A stretch of 64,000 bases of DNA from Actinoplanes missouriensis 431 (lineage in GTDB: Bacteria; Actinomycetota; Actinomycetes; Mycobacteriales; Micromonosporaceae), in assembly GCF_000284295.1 (NCBI RefSeq), contig NC_017093.1, positions 8,060,001 through 8,124,000 of the forward strand. Reading direction: 5' to 3'. Positions 18,532 to 27,784 of the stretch are shown here, piece by piece; the first letter of the stretch is position 1; every line of letters starts with the position of its first letter. Position numbers and translations under genes: made by a program. The notes beneath the pieces were generated by a model. It saw nothing but the letters and a program-made list of their open reading frames with translations. It was not told the origin of the DNA and searched no databases.

Positions 18532-20478
18532 GTGGCATCCTCAGTGACTCAGATTCCGACGTGGAGCGGTGGCAACACCTCCCCCCTCAGCGGACGTGCA
18601 GCCCCGGGCACGCTCATCGGCGGGCGGTACACGCTGCGCGCCGCGGTGGGTCACGGCGGCATGGGCACGGTGTGGCGCGCGGCAGACACGCTGCTGCGCC
18701 GTGACGTGGCGATCAAGGAGGTCATCCTCCCGCCCGGCCTGGCGCCCAGCGACCGCGACGCGATGTACGAGCGCACCATGCGGGAGGCCCGGGCCGCCGC
18801 CGCGCTCCAGCACCCGGCCGTCGTCCAGGTCTACGACGTGGTCCACGAGAACGGCCGGCCATGGATCGTGATGGAGCTGCTGGACGCGCGCAGCCTCGCC
18901 GACATGGTCATCGAGGACGGCCCGGTTTCCCCGCGCGTGGTCGCCAAGATCGGTATCGCGCTGCTCGGCGCGCTCGAGGTCGCCCACGCGCACGGCGTGC
19001 TGCACCGGGACGTGAAACCGGCGAACGTGCTGATCTGCCAGGACGGCCGCTGCGTGCTGACCGACTTCGGCGTCGCCCGGATGCCGACCGACGTGCAGCT
19101 CACCACGCCCGGCATGGTCCTCGGCTCGCCGCACTTCATCTCGCCCGAGCGGGCGATGGGCCACGACTTCGGCCCGCCCAGCGACCTGTTCTCGCTCGGC
19201 GTCACGCTCTACACCGCGATCGAGGGCCGCCCGCCGTTCGACAAGGGCGACCCGATCGAGACCATGCACGCCGTGGTCGAGGACCCGCCCGCCCCGGTGG
19301 TCCGGGCCGGCTCGCTCACCCCGGTGCTGATGGGCCTGCTGGAGAAGAACCCCGGCCAGCGGATGGACGTGCAGACCGCCCGCACGATCCTGCGCCAGCA
19401 GCTGGCCGGCCCGCTCGCCAGCAAGCAGCCGCCGCACCTGATGACCGACCCGTACTCGGTGGTCTCGTCCCGGCCGACCAGCCCGGCGCCGGCCGCCACC
19501 CAGCAGATCCCGCCGCAGATCCCCAGCCAGCCGGGCCCGGCCCAGCCCTCCGGCCAGATCGGCGGCCGGGCCATGCTCCAGCCCGGCGAGTCGCTCACCG
19601 ACCACCTCAGCAAGCTGGAGTCGCAGAACTCGGGTGGCGGCCGCCGTCGCGCGCCCGAGCCCGCCGACGCCGGGTACCCGACCGGCATGATGCCGGCGCA
19701 CCCGGGCACGTCCGGCGACACCACGAGCGTGATCCCGCCGCAGAACCCGTGGAACCCGTCCGGCGACCCGCGCCCCGGCACCGTGGTGATGAGCCCGGCG
19801 GCCAAGCGCCGGGCCACCATCGACAAGGTCACCACGGGCGCGCGGGAGACCGCCGGGAGACTGGTCACCACGTTCAAGTCCTGGCCGCGCAACAAGCAGC
19901 TGGCCACGTCCGGCGCCGCGGCCGCCGTGGTGCTGGTGCTGATCCTGGTCTTCTCGATGACCGGCGGCGACGACGACGCGACGCAGCAGCCGCAGGCACA
20001 GGCCGCACCGAGCGCCGCACCGGCCGCGGACACGCCGTTCGAGACGCAGGCCTTCAAGGGCAACGCGACGATCAGCGTGCAGGTCCCGGCCGGCTGGACT
20101 CGGGGGGCCGGCCAGACCTACGTCGACTACGTAAACCCGGACAACAACGCGGTCAAGGTGCGGGTGCTGCTGGAGCCGGGCTCGATCGCCCCGACCCGGT
20201 TCGTGAACGAGACCGCGCCCGGCACATTGAGGAAGTCGAAGAACTGCCCCAAGCCGTACACGCAAGGCGAGACGATCGAGGCTGAAGTCTCGGGTAACCC
20301 TGGCGCCCAGTTCGAGTACACCTGCGGCAACGGCGACGCGAAGCGTCACGGTATCTGGCGGATGACCACGGTCGGCAACAAGATGTACTCGTTCTACCTC
20401 ACCGCACCGGACTCAGCCTTCGCCGAGAACCGTAAGTATTTCGACAAGATGGCTGAGACTTTCCAGATCGCTCAATAA
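18532..20478 (+). CDS. transmembrane Ser/Thr protein kinase
   Basis: About 648 aa. Kinase domain at residues ~30-285: VGHGGMGTVW glycine loop, VAIKEV lysine, HRDVKPANVL catalytic loop, LTDFGVA, FISPER. A Pro/Gln-rich cytoplasmic linker (~300-450) follows, then a basic patch and one transmembrane helix (AAAAVVLVLILVFSM). The ~170-residue extracellular domain begins at a DDD/Gln/Ala stretch; its core (ISVQVPAGWTRGAGQTYVDY) resembles small lipid- or ligand-binding domains but I cannot name it. The start is uncertain: GTG 18532 has TATACC 6 nt upstream, but in-frame TTG 18505 and GTG 18463 are possible. The domain set suggests a PknB-like sensor kinase. It converges with the SH3-like gene across a strong stem-loop. 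Confidence 0.87.
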   Translation: MASSVTQIPTWSGGNTSPLSGRAAPGTLIGGRYTLRAAVGHGGMGTVWRAADTLLRRDVAIKEVILPPGLAPSDRDAMYERTMREARAAAALQHPAVVQVYDVVHENGRPWIVMELLDARSLADMVIEDGPVSPRVVAKIGIALLGALEVAHAHGVLHRDVKPANVLICQDGRCVLTDFGVARMPTDVQLTTPGMVLGSPHFISPERAMGHDFGPPSDLFSLGVTLYTAIEGRPPFDKGDPIETMHAVVEDPPAPVVRAGSLTPVLMGLLEKNPGQRMDVQTARTILRQQLAGPLASKQPPHLMTDPYSVVSSRPTSPAPAATQQIPPQIPSQPGPAQPSGQIGGRAMLQPGESLTDHLSKLESQNSGGGRRRAPEPADAGYPTGMMPAHPGTSGDTTSVIPPQNPWNPSGDPRPGTVVMSPAAKRRATIDKVTTGARETAGRLVTTFKSWPRNKQLATSGAAAAVVLVLILVFSMTGGDDDATQQPQAQAAPSAAPAADTPFETQAFKGNATISVQVPAGWTRGAGQTYVDYVNPDNNAVKVRVLLEPGSIAPTRFVNETAPGTLRKSKNCPKPYTQGETIEAEVSGNPGAQFEYTCGNGDAKRHGIWRMTTVGNKMYSFYLTAPDSAFAENRKYFDKMAETFQIAQ

Positions 20479-20491
20479 CGACGGTTTCGTG

Positions 20492-20527
20492 CGATGCGGG
20501 GAAGCCAGGACCGGCTTCCCCGCATCG
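20492..20527. terminator. bidirectional stem-loop terminator
   Basis: Perfect 15-bp stem CGATGCGGGGAAGCC / GGCTTCCCCGCATCG with a 6-nt loop. It sits between the converging kinase (stop 20478) and SH3-like gene (stop 20531). Confidence 0.75.
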
Positions 20528-20530
20528 ACG

Positions 20531-20929
20531 TCAGCACTTGTAGTCAGCGCCGCTATTGCTCAGGAACGCATCGGAGATCCAGCCCTCCGGGTCCCCGATG
20601 GCCGCGAGGTGCACTCGTGACCACGTCGTGTACGTCACCCCGTTACGCGTGACATGGTCACCTGAGACCCAGCAGTACGGATACATCTGCGTTCCCGAGT
20701 CGAACCGATCCACCAGACCACAACTGGTGTGCGGGCCACTCCGCATCGCCACATCAGAACCAGTGACTTTGATGTAAGCGGGGTTGTGGTTGTCGGTGTC
20801 CGAGAAACCGTGAGAGCAAGAGGCGGCTGCCGGTGCTGAGGTCCCCAACACGATCAGACCAGCTGACAATGCCGTGATGACGGTTGCCGACCACGACAAC
20901 GTTCGATGCATTCGCGACTTCACACCCAT
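20531..20929 (-). CDS. small secreted SH3-like protein
   Basis: A 132-aa exported protein. Its Sec signal peptide is basic (GVKSRMHR), then hydrophobic (TVITALSAGLIVLG), with a cleavage site near APAAAS. The mature ~90 residues form a bacterial SH3-like module (VTGSDVAMRSGPHTSCGLVD, YTTWSRVHLA, GWISDAFL). Cysteines at HTSCG, YPYCW, near the start (SCSHG) and at the end (YKC) could form two disulfides. ATG 20929 follows GGGAGGTCG. The gene and its 5' region are visibly less GC-rich than their neighbours, which may reflect recent acquisition. The role is unknown; SH3-like modules often bind cell wall or other proteins. Confidence 0.75.
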   Translation of the reverse strand: MGVKSRMHRTLSWSATVITALSAGLIVLGTSAPAAASCSHGFSDTDNHNPAYIKVTGSDVAMRSGPHTSCGLVDRFDSGTQMYPYCWVSGDHVTRNGVTYTTWSRVHLAAIGDPEGWISDAFLSNSGADYKC

Positions 20930-20941
20930 AACGACCTCCCC

Positions 20942-20970
20942 GTAATGCTGTGATTACTCAGCGTCATTAC
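20942..20970. promoter_or_regulatory. inverted repeat upstream of SH3-like gene
   Basis: GTAATG-N17-CATTAC in an unusually AT-rich stretch between the divergent SH3-like and phosphomutase genes. It could be an operator; TATAAG on the minus strand just beyond it is a -10 candidate. Confidence 0.3.
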
Positions 20971-21093
20971 CGGCAGCTTATATCGATGTGTGCAAACATA
21001 GAAGATCTTGATAAATGCGCCTCGACGATCTACAGTCCGTGCTTCTAGGTCCTACGCCGGGTAACGCCCCTTCCGTTGTGCTATCAATCCCTG

Positions 21094-22746
21094 ATGGCGT
21101 CCGAAGTTGATGTTGCCCTGACCGACCGGGCCGAGGCCTGGCTCGCCGATGACCCCGACCCGGCGAGCCGCGCCGAGCTCCGGGATCTGATCGACCGGCT
21201 CCCGGCCACCGCCGCGGAGCTGCGCGACAGGTTCTCCGGCCCGCTCACCTTCGGCACGGCCGGGCTGCGCGGCCCGCTGCGCGCCGGGCCGAACGGCATG
21301 AATCTGGCGGTGGTCACCCAGGCCGCGGCCGGGCTCGTCGCCTGGCTCGCCGCACAGGACGGCGAGGGGCCGCTGGTGATCGGGTACGACGCCCGGCACG
21401 GCTCCCGGGAGTTCGCCGAGCGGACCGCCCGAGTCGCGACCGGCGCCGGCCGCGAGGCGCTGCTGATGCCGCGCACGCTGCCCACGCCGGTCCTGGCCTA
21501 CGCGGTGCGGGCCCTTGGCGCGGTGGCCGGCGTGATGGTGACGGCGAGCCACAACCCGCCCCAGGACAACGGCTACAAGGTCTACCTCGGCGCGGCGCTG
21601 GGCGGACCGGCCGGTGACGGCGCGCAGATCGTGCCGCCGGCCGACGCCGGCATCGAGGCGGCGATCCGGGCGGCCGGCAGCCTCGCGGCGGTGCCGCTGG
21701 GCGAGCCCGGCACCCTGCTCGGCACCGACATCGCCGACAAGTACGTGCGGAGCGCCGCCGCGGTGCTCACCGAGGGCGGCCCCCGTGACCTGCGCATCGC
21801 CTACACGCCGCTGCACGGCGTCGGCGGCGAGACCCTGGCCGCCGCGTTCCGGGCGGCCGGCTTCCCGGCCCCGGCGGTCGTGGCGGACCAGGAGCAGCCC
21901 GACCCCGAGTTCCCGACCGTGCATTTCCCGAACCCGGAGGAGCCGGGGGCGATGGACCACCTGCTCGCGCTCGCCGGCGCCGAGAAGGCCGACCTGGCGA
22001 TCGCCAACGACCCGGACGCGGACCGCTGCGCCGTGGCGATCCCGGCCGGCGACGGCACGTGGCGTCCCCTGCGCGGCGACGAGCTCGGCGTCCTCCTGGC
22101 CGACCACCTGATCCGGCGGGGCGTGACCGGCACCTACGCCACCACGATCGTCTCCTCGTCGCTGCTCGGCCGTCTCAGCGCCGCGCGCGGCGTGCCCTAC
22201 GCGGAGACCCTCACCGGCTTCAAGTGGATCGTCCGGGCCGCCGAGGAGCTGGCGTTCGGGTACGAGGAGGCCCTCGGGTACTGCGTCGCCCCGGCCATGG
22301 TCCGCGACAAGGACGGGATCACCGCCGCGCTCACGGTCGCCGAGCTGGCCGCCGAGCTGAAGACCGCCGGGAAGACCCTGAGCGACCGTCTCGACGAGCT
22401 GGCGGCCGAGTTCGGGGTGCACGCCACCGACCAGCTGTCGGTACGCGTCGACGACCTCACCGAGATCGGCAGGGCGATGACCCGGGCCCGGCAGAACCCG
22501 CCGACCACCCTGCTCGGCTCCCCGGTGACCGAGGTGGCCGACCTGCTCCCGGAGAACGACGTGCTGACGTTCCGCACGTCGGCCGCGCGCGTGGTGATCC
22601 GGCCGTCGGGCACCGAGCCGAAGCTCAAGGCGTACCTGGAAGTGGTGGAACCGGTCAGCGCCGCCGGGCTGGGATCGGCGCGGCAGCGGGCCGCCGCCGC
22701 ACTCGTCGACCTGCGGGCGGAGATCGCAGCCACCCTGGGCGTCTGA
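21094..22746 (+). CDS. phospho-sugar mutase (phosphoglucomutase/phosphomannomutase)
   Basis: A 550-aa alpha-D-phosphohexomutase that interconverts hexose 1- and 6-phosphates. Motifs: catalytic phosphoserine loop TASHNPPQDNGYKVY, metal loop DPDADRCAV, sugar-binding GYEEALGYCV, and the phosphate-binding RPSGTEPKLKAY. Length matches the PMM/PGM2 type that includes phosphopentomutase-like members. Given nucleoside catabolism genes nearby, phosphopentomutase activity (ribose-1-P to ribose-5-P) is a reasonable alternative. ATG 21094 is chosen over 21076; TATCAA lies 6 nt upstream, one base off the leaderless consensus. Confidence 0.88.
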   Translation: MASEVDVALTDRAEAWLADDPDPASRAELRDLIDRLPATAAELRDRFSGPLTFGTAGLRGPLRAGPNGMNLAVVTQAAAGLVAWLAAQDGEGPLVIGYDARHGSREFAERTARVATGAGREALLMPRTLPTPVLAYAVRALGAVAGVMVTASHNPPQDNGYKVYLGAALGGPAGDGAQIVPPADAGIEAAIRAAGSLAAVPLGEPGTLLGTDIADKYVRSAAAVLTEGGPRDLRIAYTPLHGVGGETLAAAFRAAGFPAPAVVADQEQPDPEFPTVHFPNPEEPGAMDHLLALAGAEKADLAIANDPDADRCAVAIPAGDGTWRPLRGDELGVLLADHLIRRGVTGTYATTIVSSSLLGRLSAARGVPYAETLTGFKWIVRAAEELAFGYEEALGYCVAPAMVRDKDGITAALTVAELAAELKTAGKTLSDRLDELAAEFGVHATDQLSVRVDDLTEIGRAMTRARQNPPTTLLGSPVTEVADLLPENDVLTFRTSAARVVIRPSGTEPKLKAYLEVVEPVSAAGLGSARQRAAAALVDLRAEIAATLGV

Positions 22747-22831
22747 GAAGCGAAGCTCCGCAGGCGACGGGAGTCGCAGGGCTTGACCCGGCACCCGTCG
22801 CCGGCGGCCGCCGGACGGCCGGGACCGGACG

Positions 22832-22880
22832 CACGTCCTCGCGCTGCCTCTCGCCGGAGAGTCAGTCCGGCGAGGACGTG
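22832..22880. terminator. nested hairpin between converging genes
   Basis: Outer 11-bp perfect stem CACGTCCTCGC / GCGAGGACGTG, and an inner hairpin CTCTC-GCCG-GAGAG. It sits between the phosphomutase stop (22746) and the GPP34 stop (22897). Confidence 0.65.
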
Positions 22881-22896
22881 GTCCGATCCGTACCCG

Positions 22897-23583
22897 TCAG
22901 AGGGGTTTGGGGGCGCCCAGCGCCGCCGTGATCGCCCGGCCCAGCGTGGCCACCACCAGGGCGACGCTCGGGCGCACGATGGAGTCCTCCAGCGACACGT
23001 CGCCGACGAACCCGGCGTTGCTGGCGATCTCCTCGAGCCGCTCGTGAGCCCGGTCGGCCTCGTCCGGCGGCAGTTTCAGCGCCGGTTCCATCCGGGCCGC
23101 GACGAGCAGGGTCGCCAGCGCGGCCGTGCGCTCGTCGGGAAGGGTGTTCCCGATCAGGGCGGCGGCCAGGCGCTGACGGATCTCGGCCTCGTAGGCCGGG
23201 TTGCTCGTCGGGTAACGGTGCACGTGGATCACACCGAGCTGGGTCTCGTCGACGTCACGGACCACACCCCGGTCACAGAGATCTTCCAAGACCCGGGTAC
23301 GCAGCCGGTGACGCAGCCGCTGCAGCCACTGCGCCGGTGTGTGCGGCTCGTCCGCCGCGACCTTGCCCAGCACCGCGTCGGCGACCGGGTCGCCGAGCGG
23401 GGTCGCGTCGACCACCTTGAGGTAGCCGTCGGCGGCGTATGCGATCCGGTTCGCCAGTGCGAGGTCGATCAGGACGGCCGCGGCCATGCCCAGGTCAAGC
23501 CCGATGCGTGAGCCGGTCGCCTTACCGGTCTGGTCGTCGTACGCGAGGAGGAGGAGTTCCTCAGCGAGCGGGATGGGGGTCAT
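22897..23583 (-). CDS. GPP34 (Golgi phosphoprotein 3-like) family protein
   Basis: A 228-aa cytoplasmic helical protein of the GPP34/GOLPH3 family, widespread in actinomycetes. N-terminal PLAEELLLLAYDDQTGKATG and the following LDLGMAAAVLIDLALANRI are typical. Eukaryotic relatives bind phosphatidylinositol 4-phosphate; the bacterial role is unsettled. The start is ATG 23583 rather than TTG 23592, because TATCGT lies 8 nt upstream of the ATG. Confidence 0.85.
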   Translation of the reverse strand: MTPIPLAEELLLLAYDDQTGKATGSRIGLDLGMAAAVLIDLALANRIAYAADGYLKVVDATPLGDPVADAVLGKVAADEPHTPAQWLQRLRHRLRTRVLEDLCDRGVVRDVDETQLGVIHVHRYPTSNPAYEAEIRQRLAAALIGNTLPDERTAALATLLVAARMEPALKLPPDEADRAHERLEEIASNAGFVGDVSLEDSIVRPSVALVVATLGRAITAALGAPKPL

Positions 23584-23591
23584 ATCTGACA

Positions 23592-23597
23592 ACGATA
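23592..23597 (-). promoter_or_regulatory. -10 box TATCGT of leaderless GPP34 gene
   Basis: TATCGT on the minus strand, 8 nt before ATG 23583. Confidence 0.5.
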
Positions 23598-23632
23598 GTG
23601 CTCCGAGTCACGGGATCCGATCCCCAGGTCGG

Positions 23633-26600
23633 TCACTTGCCCTTGCGCCCGGCTGCCAGCATGGCGTCGGCCAAACGGGCCGCCGCGTGTCCGTCGTCGA
23701 GGTCGCTGGCCCGTTCCTTGAACGCCTGGTACTGCGTGGCGTACTTCTCCACCACCTGATCCGAGGTGCGGATCGCGTCGATCACCTCGTCCGAGGTGCT
23801 CAGCAGCGGGCCCGGCGCCTCGGCCTCGAAGTCGAAGTAGAAGCCGCGCAGGTTGTCCCGGTAGTTCTCCAGGTCGTAGGTGAAGAACAGGATCGGGCGG
23901 CCGGTGCTGGCGAAGTCGAACATCACCGAGGAGTAGTCGGTGATCAGCACGTCCGCGATGGCCAGCAGATCCGCCATGTCCGGATATGTCGAGACGTCGT
24001 AGACGAATCCGTTGCCGGCCCCGCGGATCTCGTCGACCACGTTCGGGTGGCGGCGGATCAGCAGCACGTGGTCGTCGCCGAGACGCTCCCGGGCCGCTTC
24101 CAGGTCCAGCATCATGGTGATCTTGTAGGCGCCGCCGCTGTAGTACTCGTCGTCACGCCAGGTCGGGGCGTACACCACGACCTTCTTGCCCTCGGGCAGA
24201 CCGATCCGCCGGCGCACGTCGGCGACAAGCGCGTCCCGCTTCTCGCCCTCCAGGAAGAGCACGTCGTTACGCGGGTAGCCGATCTCCAGGATCTCGCCGG
24301 GGAAGCGGAACGCGCGCCGCAGGATCGGCGTGCTGAACGTGTTCGGCGAGACCAGGTGACTCCAGTTCTTCGCCTCGGTCTCCAGCTTCTCGAAGTACTT
24401 CTTGTCCGCGAAGTGCAGGTCCTCGATGTCGAAGCCGATCCGCTTGAGCGGGGTGCCGTGCCAGGTCTGGATCACCACCTGGTCGGGGCGGCGCTCGAAC
24501 CAGCCGGGCAGGTGCTGGTTGGTGACGATGTACCGGCTGGTGGCGAGCGCTTCGTACCACTCGTGGCGCCACAGCGCGACGGTCTTCGCGGTGTCCGGCA
24601 CGGCGGCCTGGCCGTCGGTGACCACCCAGAGGTGTCCGAGCGGCAGACCGCGGGAGACGAGCTCCTCGTGCACGGCGCGCGGGCTGTCCGAGTACTGCCG
24701 GCCGGTGAAGCTGTTGTAGAGCACGACGTCACGCAGCGGTGCCTTGCGCATCCGCGGGTAGAGCTCGGTGCGGCTGCGGAAGCCGTTCGCCTTGCCCCGC
24801 TCGGAGTCGGAGAGCGCCGTCCGGACCCGGATCACGCTGCGCTGGTCGGTCAGCCACTCGAAGGTGACCCGCTCGGGGTCGGCCGGGTGGCCCACCGGCA
24901 GGCTCTCCATGCTGCCGACGGCGAGCGGCAGCGGCCGGATCGGGCCGTCGCCGAGCCGGTAGAAGACGTTCCACGTGCCGGCCTTGAGCCGGATGTCCCA
25001 GCCGAAGTTCGGCACCCGGAGCGGGTCCAGGTCGAGGCTCCACGTGCTGCCGTCGATCGTCACCGGGAAGTGCTTGGTCTCCCGGGCGTTGGAGATCCGG
25101 GCGACCACCCGCATGTCGCTCCAGTCGCCGGTCGGCGGCAGCGTGCCGGTGAGCCGGAACCCGGTGCTCAGCGACGTGACACCGGAGATCGCCGGGGTCA
25201 GCGGCAGCGCGGTCAGCACCGGGTGACCCTTGCGGTCCGGCAGCACGTTGAGCGTGCGCCCGCTCAGGTAGAGCGGCGGGAACGTGAAGTAGTCGTGCAT
25301 CGCCAGCCGGATCGGGGCGGCGTGCTCGTCACCGGCGGAGAGCTCGATGTCCCACCGCTCACCGGGCTCGCCCGGCAGCAGTTGCGGGTACTCGGCGCCG
25401 TCCTCCTGCAGATCGGTGACCGGGATCCGGAACTCGAACCGGTCGGCGGAGATCTCCACCGGGTAGCTGCGCCAGGCGATCCCCGAGGTGCGCGACAGCC
25501 GCGCCGTGGCCGGCCGCCGGTTCGCCCCGGTGACCTCGCCCCGGATCACCACGTGGTCGCCCCCGTCGTCCAGCGAGCCGCTGGTGAGCCGGGCGCCGAC
25601 GTGCTCCACGTGCAGCTGGAACTTGCCGTTCGTGACGACCGGCGTGACCCGCACGTCGGTGTCGACGTAGAGGCTGGTGAGCCGGATCGGGTTGGCGTGC
25701 TCGCCGACGGTCAGCGGGCCCTTGCTCTTCTGGCCGAGGCCGAGGACGCCGACCACGACCGTCCACACCCCGTCGTGCCACTTGCCGTCCTCGCCGCGCA
25801 ACGACTGGACGTCGATCTCCGACTCGAAGCCGGACCAGTCGTAGTTCATCGACGGGCTGCCGTGCACCGCCGTGGCGTCCAGGCACTTGTGGTTGACAAG
25901 CGCCTGGCGCTTGGTCCGGCGGCCGCTCTCGTCGCGCAGCCAGACCAGCCGGGTGGTCGACCAGGCGTGCGCGGCGGACTGCCCGGGGATGAACGCGTGA
26001 CCGCGGACCCGCAGCTTGTCGCCGCGCCACTGGGCGTCGTGCACCCTGGTGCGCGGGCGCGGGGTGCCGGCCAGGAACAGCGTGCGAGGCACGTTCGGCA
26101 GGCGGTCCTCGAGGAACATCAGCTTGTGGTACCGGCGCAGGCCCTTGCGGACGATCCGGTGCCGCGCGCGGACGGTCGGGATCATCTCCAGCAGCTCGGG
26201 CAGCATCCGGTTGCGGACCAGCCGCCACAGCACCCGGTGCGCCGCCGGGATCTCGTCGTAGACCCGCTCGTCGACGGTCGCCAGGAAGCGGTTGCAGCCG
26301 TCCAGGAACTGCCGGTGGTAGTCCTCGTCCACCTTCGGCAGCACCCGCATGAAGAGCATCAGGTCGCCCTTGAGCGCGGAGGCGTCGTAAAGGCGCTTCA
26401 GTTTCTGCTGCTTGTGCTTGCCGAGGAACCGGCTCACCGACTCCACGCCGGCGAGCCGGTCGATGAAGCCCTTGATCTCGTCCCGGCGCTGGGTGATCGA
26501 CTTGTCCGCGCCCTCGCGCTCACGCCAGTAGTAGACCGGCACGTCCAGCACGTCGACGCTCTTCGCCAGCACGTGCGCCGGGACCATCACCGGGGTGTCC

Positions 26601-27145
26601 TCGTAGAGCACGCCCTCCGGGAAGGCCAGCTGGTGCTGGTCCCAGAACGAGCGGCGGAACACCTTGTTCCACGCGGTCCGGTCGTCCATCAGCGAGATCT
26701 GCTTGCTCACGTGGGTGCGCAGACTCGTGGTGGCGAACGCGGTCCGGTGCAGGCCGGACTGGTGCACGCCCCGGCTGGTCAGCCGGTAGACGTTGCCCGA
26801 CGCGAAGTCCGACCCGGTCTCGGTGATCGAGGAGACGAGCAGCTCACACGCGGCCGGCGGCAGCACGTCGTCGCTGTCCACGAACATCACGAACTCGCCG
26901 GTGGCGTGCTCGACACCGGTGTTGCGTGCGGCGCCCAGCCCGGCGTTGGCCTTCGTCACCAGCTTGAAGCGGGGGTCGCGAGCGGCGAACTCGGCGGCGA
27001 TCTCGCCGCTTTCATCCGTCGACCCGTCGTCCACCATGACGACCTCGAGCCGGCGATAGTACTGAGCCGCGATCGAGGAGAGGCATTCCTCCAGGTAGGG
27101 TGCCACGTTGTAGATCGGCACGATGATGCTCAGCACGGAATCCAT
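23633..27145 (-). CDS. GT2 glycosyltransferase fused to CDP-glycerol/ribitol-type polymerase (TagF-like)
   Basis: A 1,170-aa bifunctional cell-wall polymer enzyme. Residues ~1-220 are a GT-A family 2 domain: LSIIVPIYNVAPYLEECLSS, VMVDDGSTDESG, NAGLGAARNTG, and FVDSDDVL with the metal DxD. Residues ~300-780 hold a basic stretch and several beta-rich modules that I cannot name. Residues ~790-1170 are a Glyphos_transf (TagB/TagF) domain: LYNSFTGRQYSDSP, IQTWHGTPLKRIGFD, YAPTWRDDEY, LLIRRHPN and ITDYSSVMFDFA. It should polymerise polyol phosphates at the inner membrane face and add sugar units, making a teichoic-acid-like or capsular polymer. ATG 27145 follows GGAGGG. No transporter or priming genes adjoin it. 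Confidence 0.88.
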   Translation of the reverse strand: MDSVLSIIVPIYNVAPYLEECLSSIAAQYYRRLEVVMVDDGSTDESGEIAAEFAARDPRFKLVTKANAGLGAARNTGVEHATGEFVMFVDSDDVLPPAACELLVSSITETGSDFASGNVYRLTSRGVHQSGLHRTAFATTSLRTHVSKQISLMDDRTAWNKVFRRSFWDQHQLAFPEGVLYEDTPVMVPAHVLAKSVDVLDVPVYYWREREGADKSITQRRDEIKGFIDRLAGVESVSRFLGKHKQQKLKRLYDASALKGDLMLFMRVLPKVDEDYHRQFLDGCNRFLATVDERVYDEIPAAHRVLWRLVRNRMLPELLEMIPTVRARHRIVRKGLRRYHKLMFLEDRLPNVPRTLFLAGTPRPRTRVHDAQWRGDKLRVRGHAFIPGQSAAHAWSTTRLVWLRDESGRRTKRQALVNHKCLDATAVHGSPSMNYDWSGFESEIDVQSLRGEDGKWHDGVWTVVVGVLGLGQKSKGPLTVGEHANPIRLTSLYVDTDVRVTPVVTNGKFQLHVEHVGARLTSGSLDDGGDHVVIRGEVTGANRRPATARLSRTSGIAWRSYPVEISADRFEFRIPVTDLQEDGAEYPQLLPGEPGERWDIELSAGDEHAAPIRLAMHDYFTFPPLYLSGRTLNVLPDRKGHPVLTALPLTPAISGVTSLSTGFRLTGTLPPTGDWSDMRVVARISNARETKHFPVTIDGSTWSLDLDPLRVPNFGWDIRLKAGTWNVFYRLGDGPIRPLPLAVGSMESLPVGHPADPERVTFEWLTDQRSVIRVRTALSDSERGKANGFRSRTELYPRMRKAPLRDVVLYNSFTGRQYSDSPRAVHEELVSRGLPLGHLWVVTDGQAAVPDTAKTVALWRHEWYEALATSRYIVTNQHLPGWFERRPDQVVIQTWHGTPLKRIGFDIEDLHFADKKYFEKLETEAKNWSHLVSPNTFSTPILRRAFRFPGEILEIGYPRNDVLFLEGEKRDALVADVRRRIGLPEGKKVVVYAPTWRDDEYYSGGAYKITMMLDLEAARERLGDDHVLLIRRHPNVVDEIRGAGNGFVYDVSTYPDMADLLAIADVLITDYSSVMFDFASTGRPILFFTYDLENYRDNLRGFYFDFEAEAPGPLLSTSDEVIDAIRTSDQVVEKYATQYQAFKERASDLDDGHAAARLADAMLAAGRKGK

Positions 27146-27285
27146 TCCCGTGTACCCTCCTGGAATTTCGACGCGGATTATCACTCTATGCGTCGGCTGT
27201 TCGGCGAACGTTAGCAGAACAGCCGGGCCCGACGTGAGGCCGATTCGTGACGCTATAAGGCATTTTGTCACCCAACGGCATGCTC

Positions 27286-27291
27286 TAAGGT
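27286..27291 (+). promoter_or_regulatory. -10 box TAAGGT of leaderless Nudix gene, with TTGTCA -35
   Basis: TAAGGT ends 7 nt before GTG 27299. TTGTCA at 27265-27270 is a candidate -35 with a 15-bp spacer, very similar to the promoter at 32676-32702. Confidence 0.55.
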
Positions 27292-27298
27292 GGGCGAC

Positions 27299-27784
27299 GT
27301 GCAGGCCATCGTCGCCACGCTCGGCTACGTCTTCTCGCCCGATCGTCGCCAGATCTTGATGATTCGCCGGGACACCCGGCCCGACGACATCCACTTCGGT
27401 TACTACAACGGCCTCGGCGGCAAGCTCGAACCCGGCGAGGACGTCATCACCGGCCTCCGCCGCGAGATCCACGAAGAGGCCGGTCTCGACTGCACCGGCG
27501 TGGAGCTGGCCGGCACCATCTCCTGGCCCGGCTTCGGCCGCAACGGCGAGAACTGGCTCGGCTTCCTCTTCCGCGTCACGGCCTGGACCGGCACCCCGCA
27601 CAGCGCCAACCCGGAAGGCTCACTGCACTGGGTCGACGTCGCCGACGTGCTCGCCGGAAAACTCCCCATGTGGGAGTCCGACCGCCACTTCCTCCCCCTG
27701 ATCTTCGCGGACGAGCCGGAGGTCTTCCACGGCGTCATGCCCTTCTCGGCGGGACGCGCGACGTCGTGGAGCTACAACACCTGA
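27299..27784 (+). CDS. Nudix hydrolase (MutT/8-oxo-dGTP diphosphatase-like)
   Basis: A 161-aa Nudix protein. The Nudix box reads GGKLEPGEDVITGLRREIHE followed by EAG, matching Gx5Ex7REUxEExGU. It probably hydrolyses an oxidised nucleotide or other nucleoside diphosphate derivative; TLGYVFSPDRRQILMIRR is typical of 8-oxo-dGTP diphosphatases. GTG 27299 is chosen over GTG 27290 because the TAAGGT box would overlap the latter. The gene diverges from the 1,170-aa fusion gene. Confidence 0.88.
   Translation: MQAIVATLGYVFSPDRRQILMIRRDTRPDDIHFGYYNGLGGKLEPGEDVITGLRREIHEEAGLDCTGVELAGTISWPGFGRNGENWLGFLFRVTAWTGTPHSANPEGSLHWVDVADVLAGKLPMWESDRHFLPLIFADEPEVFHGVMPFSAGRATSWSYNT

Noticed and set aside
23486..27214. 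1,242-aa plus-strand ORF
   Set aside because: Antisense shadow of the GT2-TagF gene and the GPP34 start; Arg/His/Val/Gln-rich with no domain.
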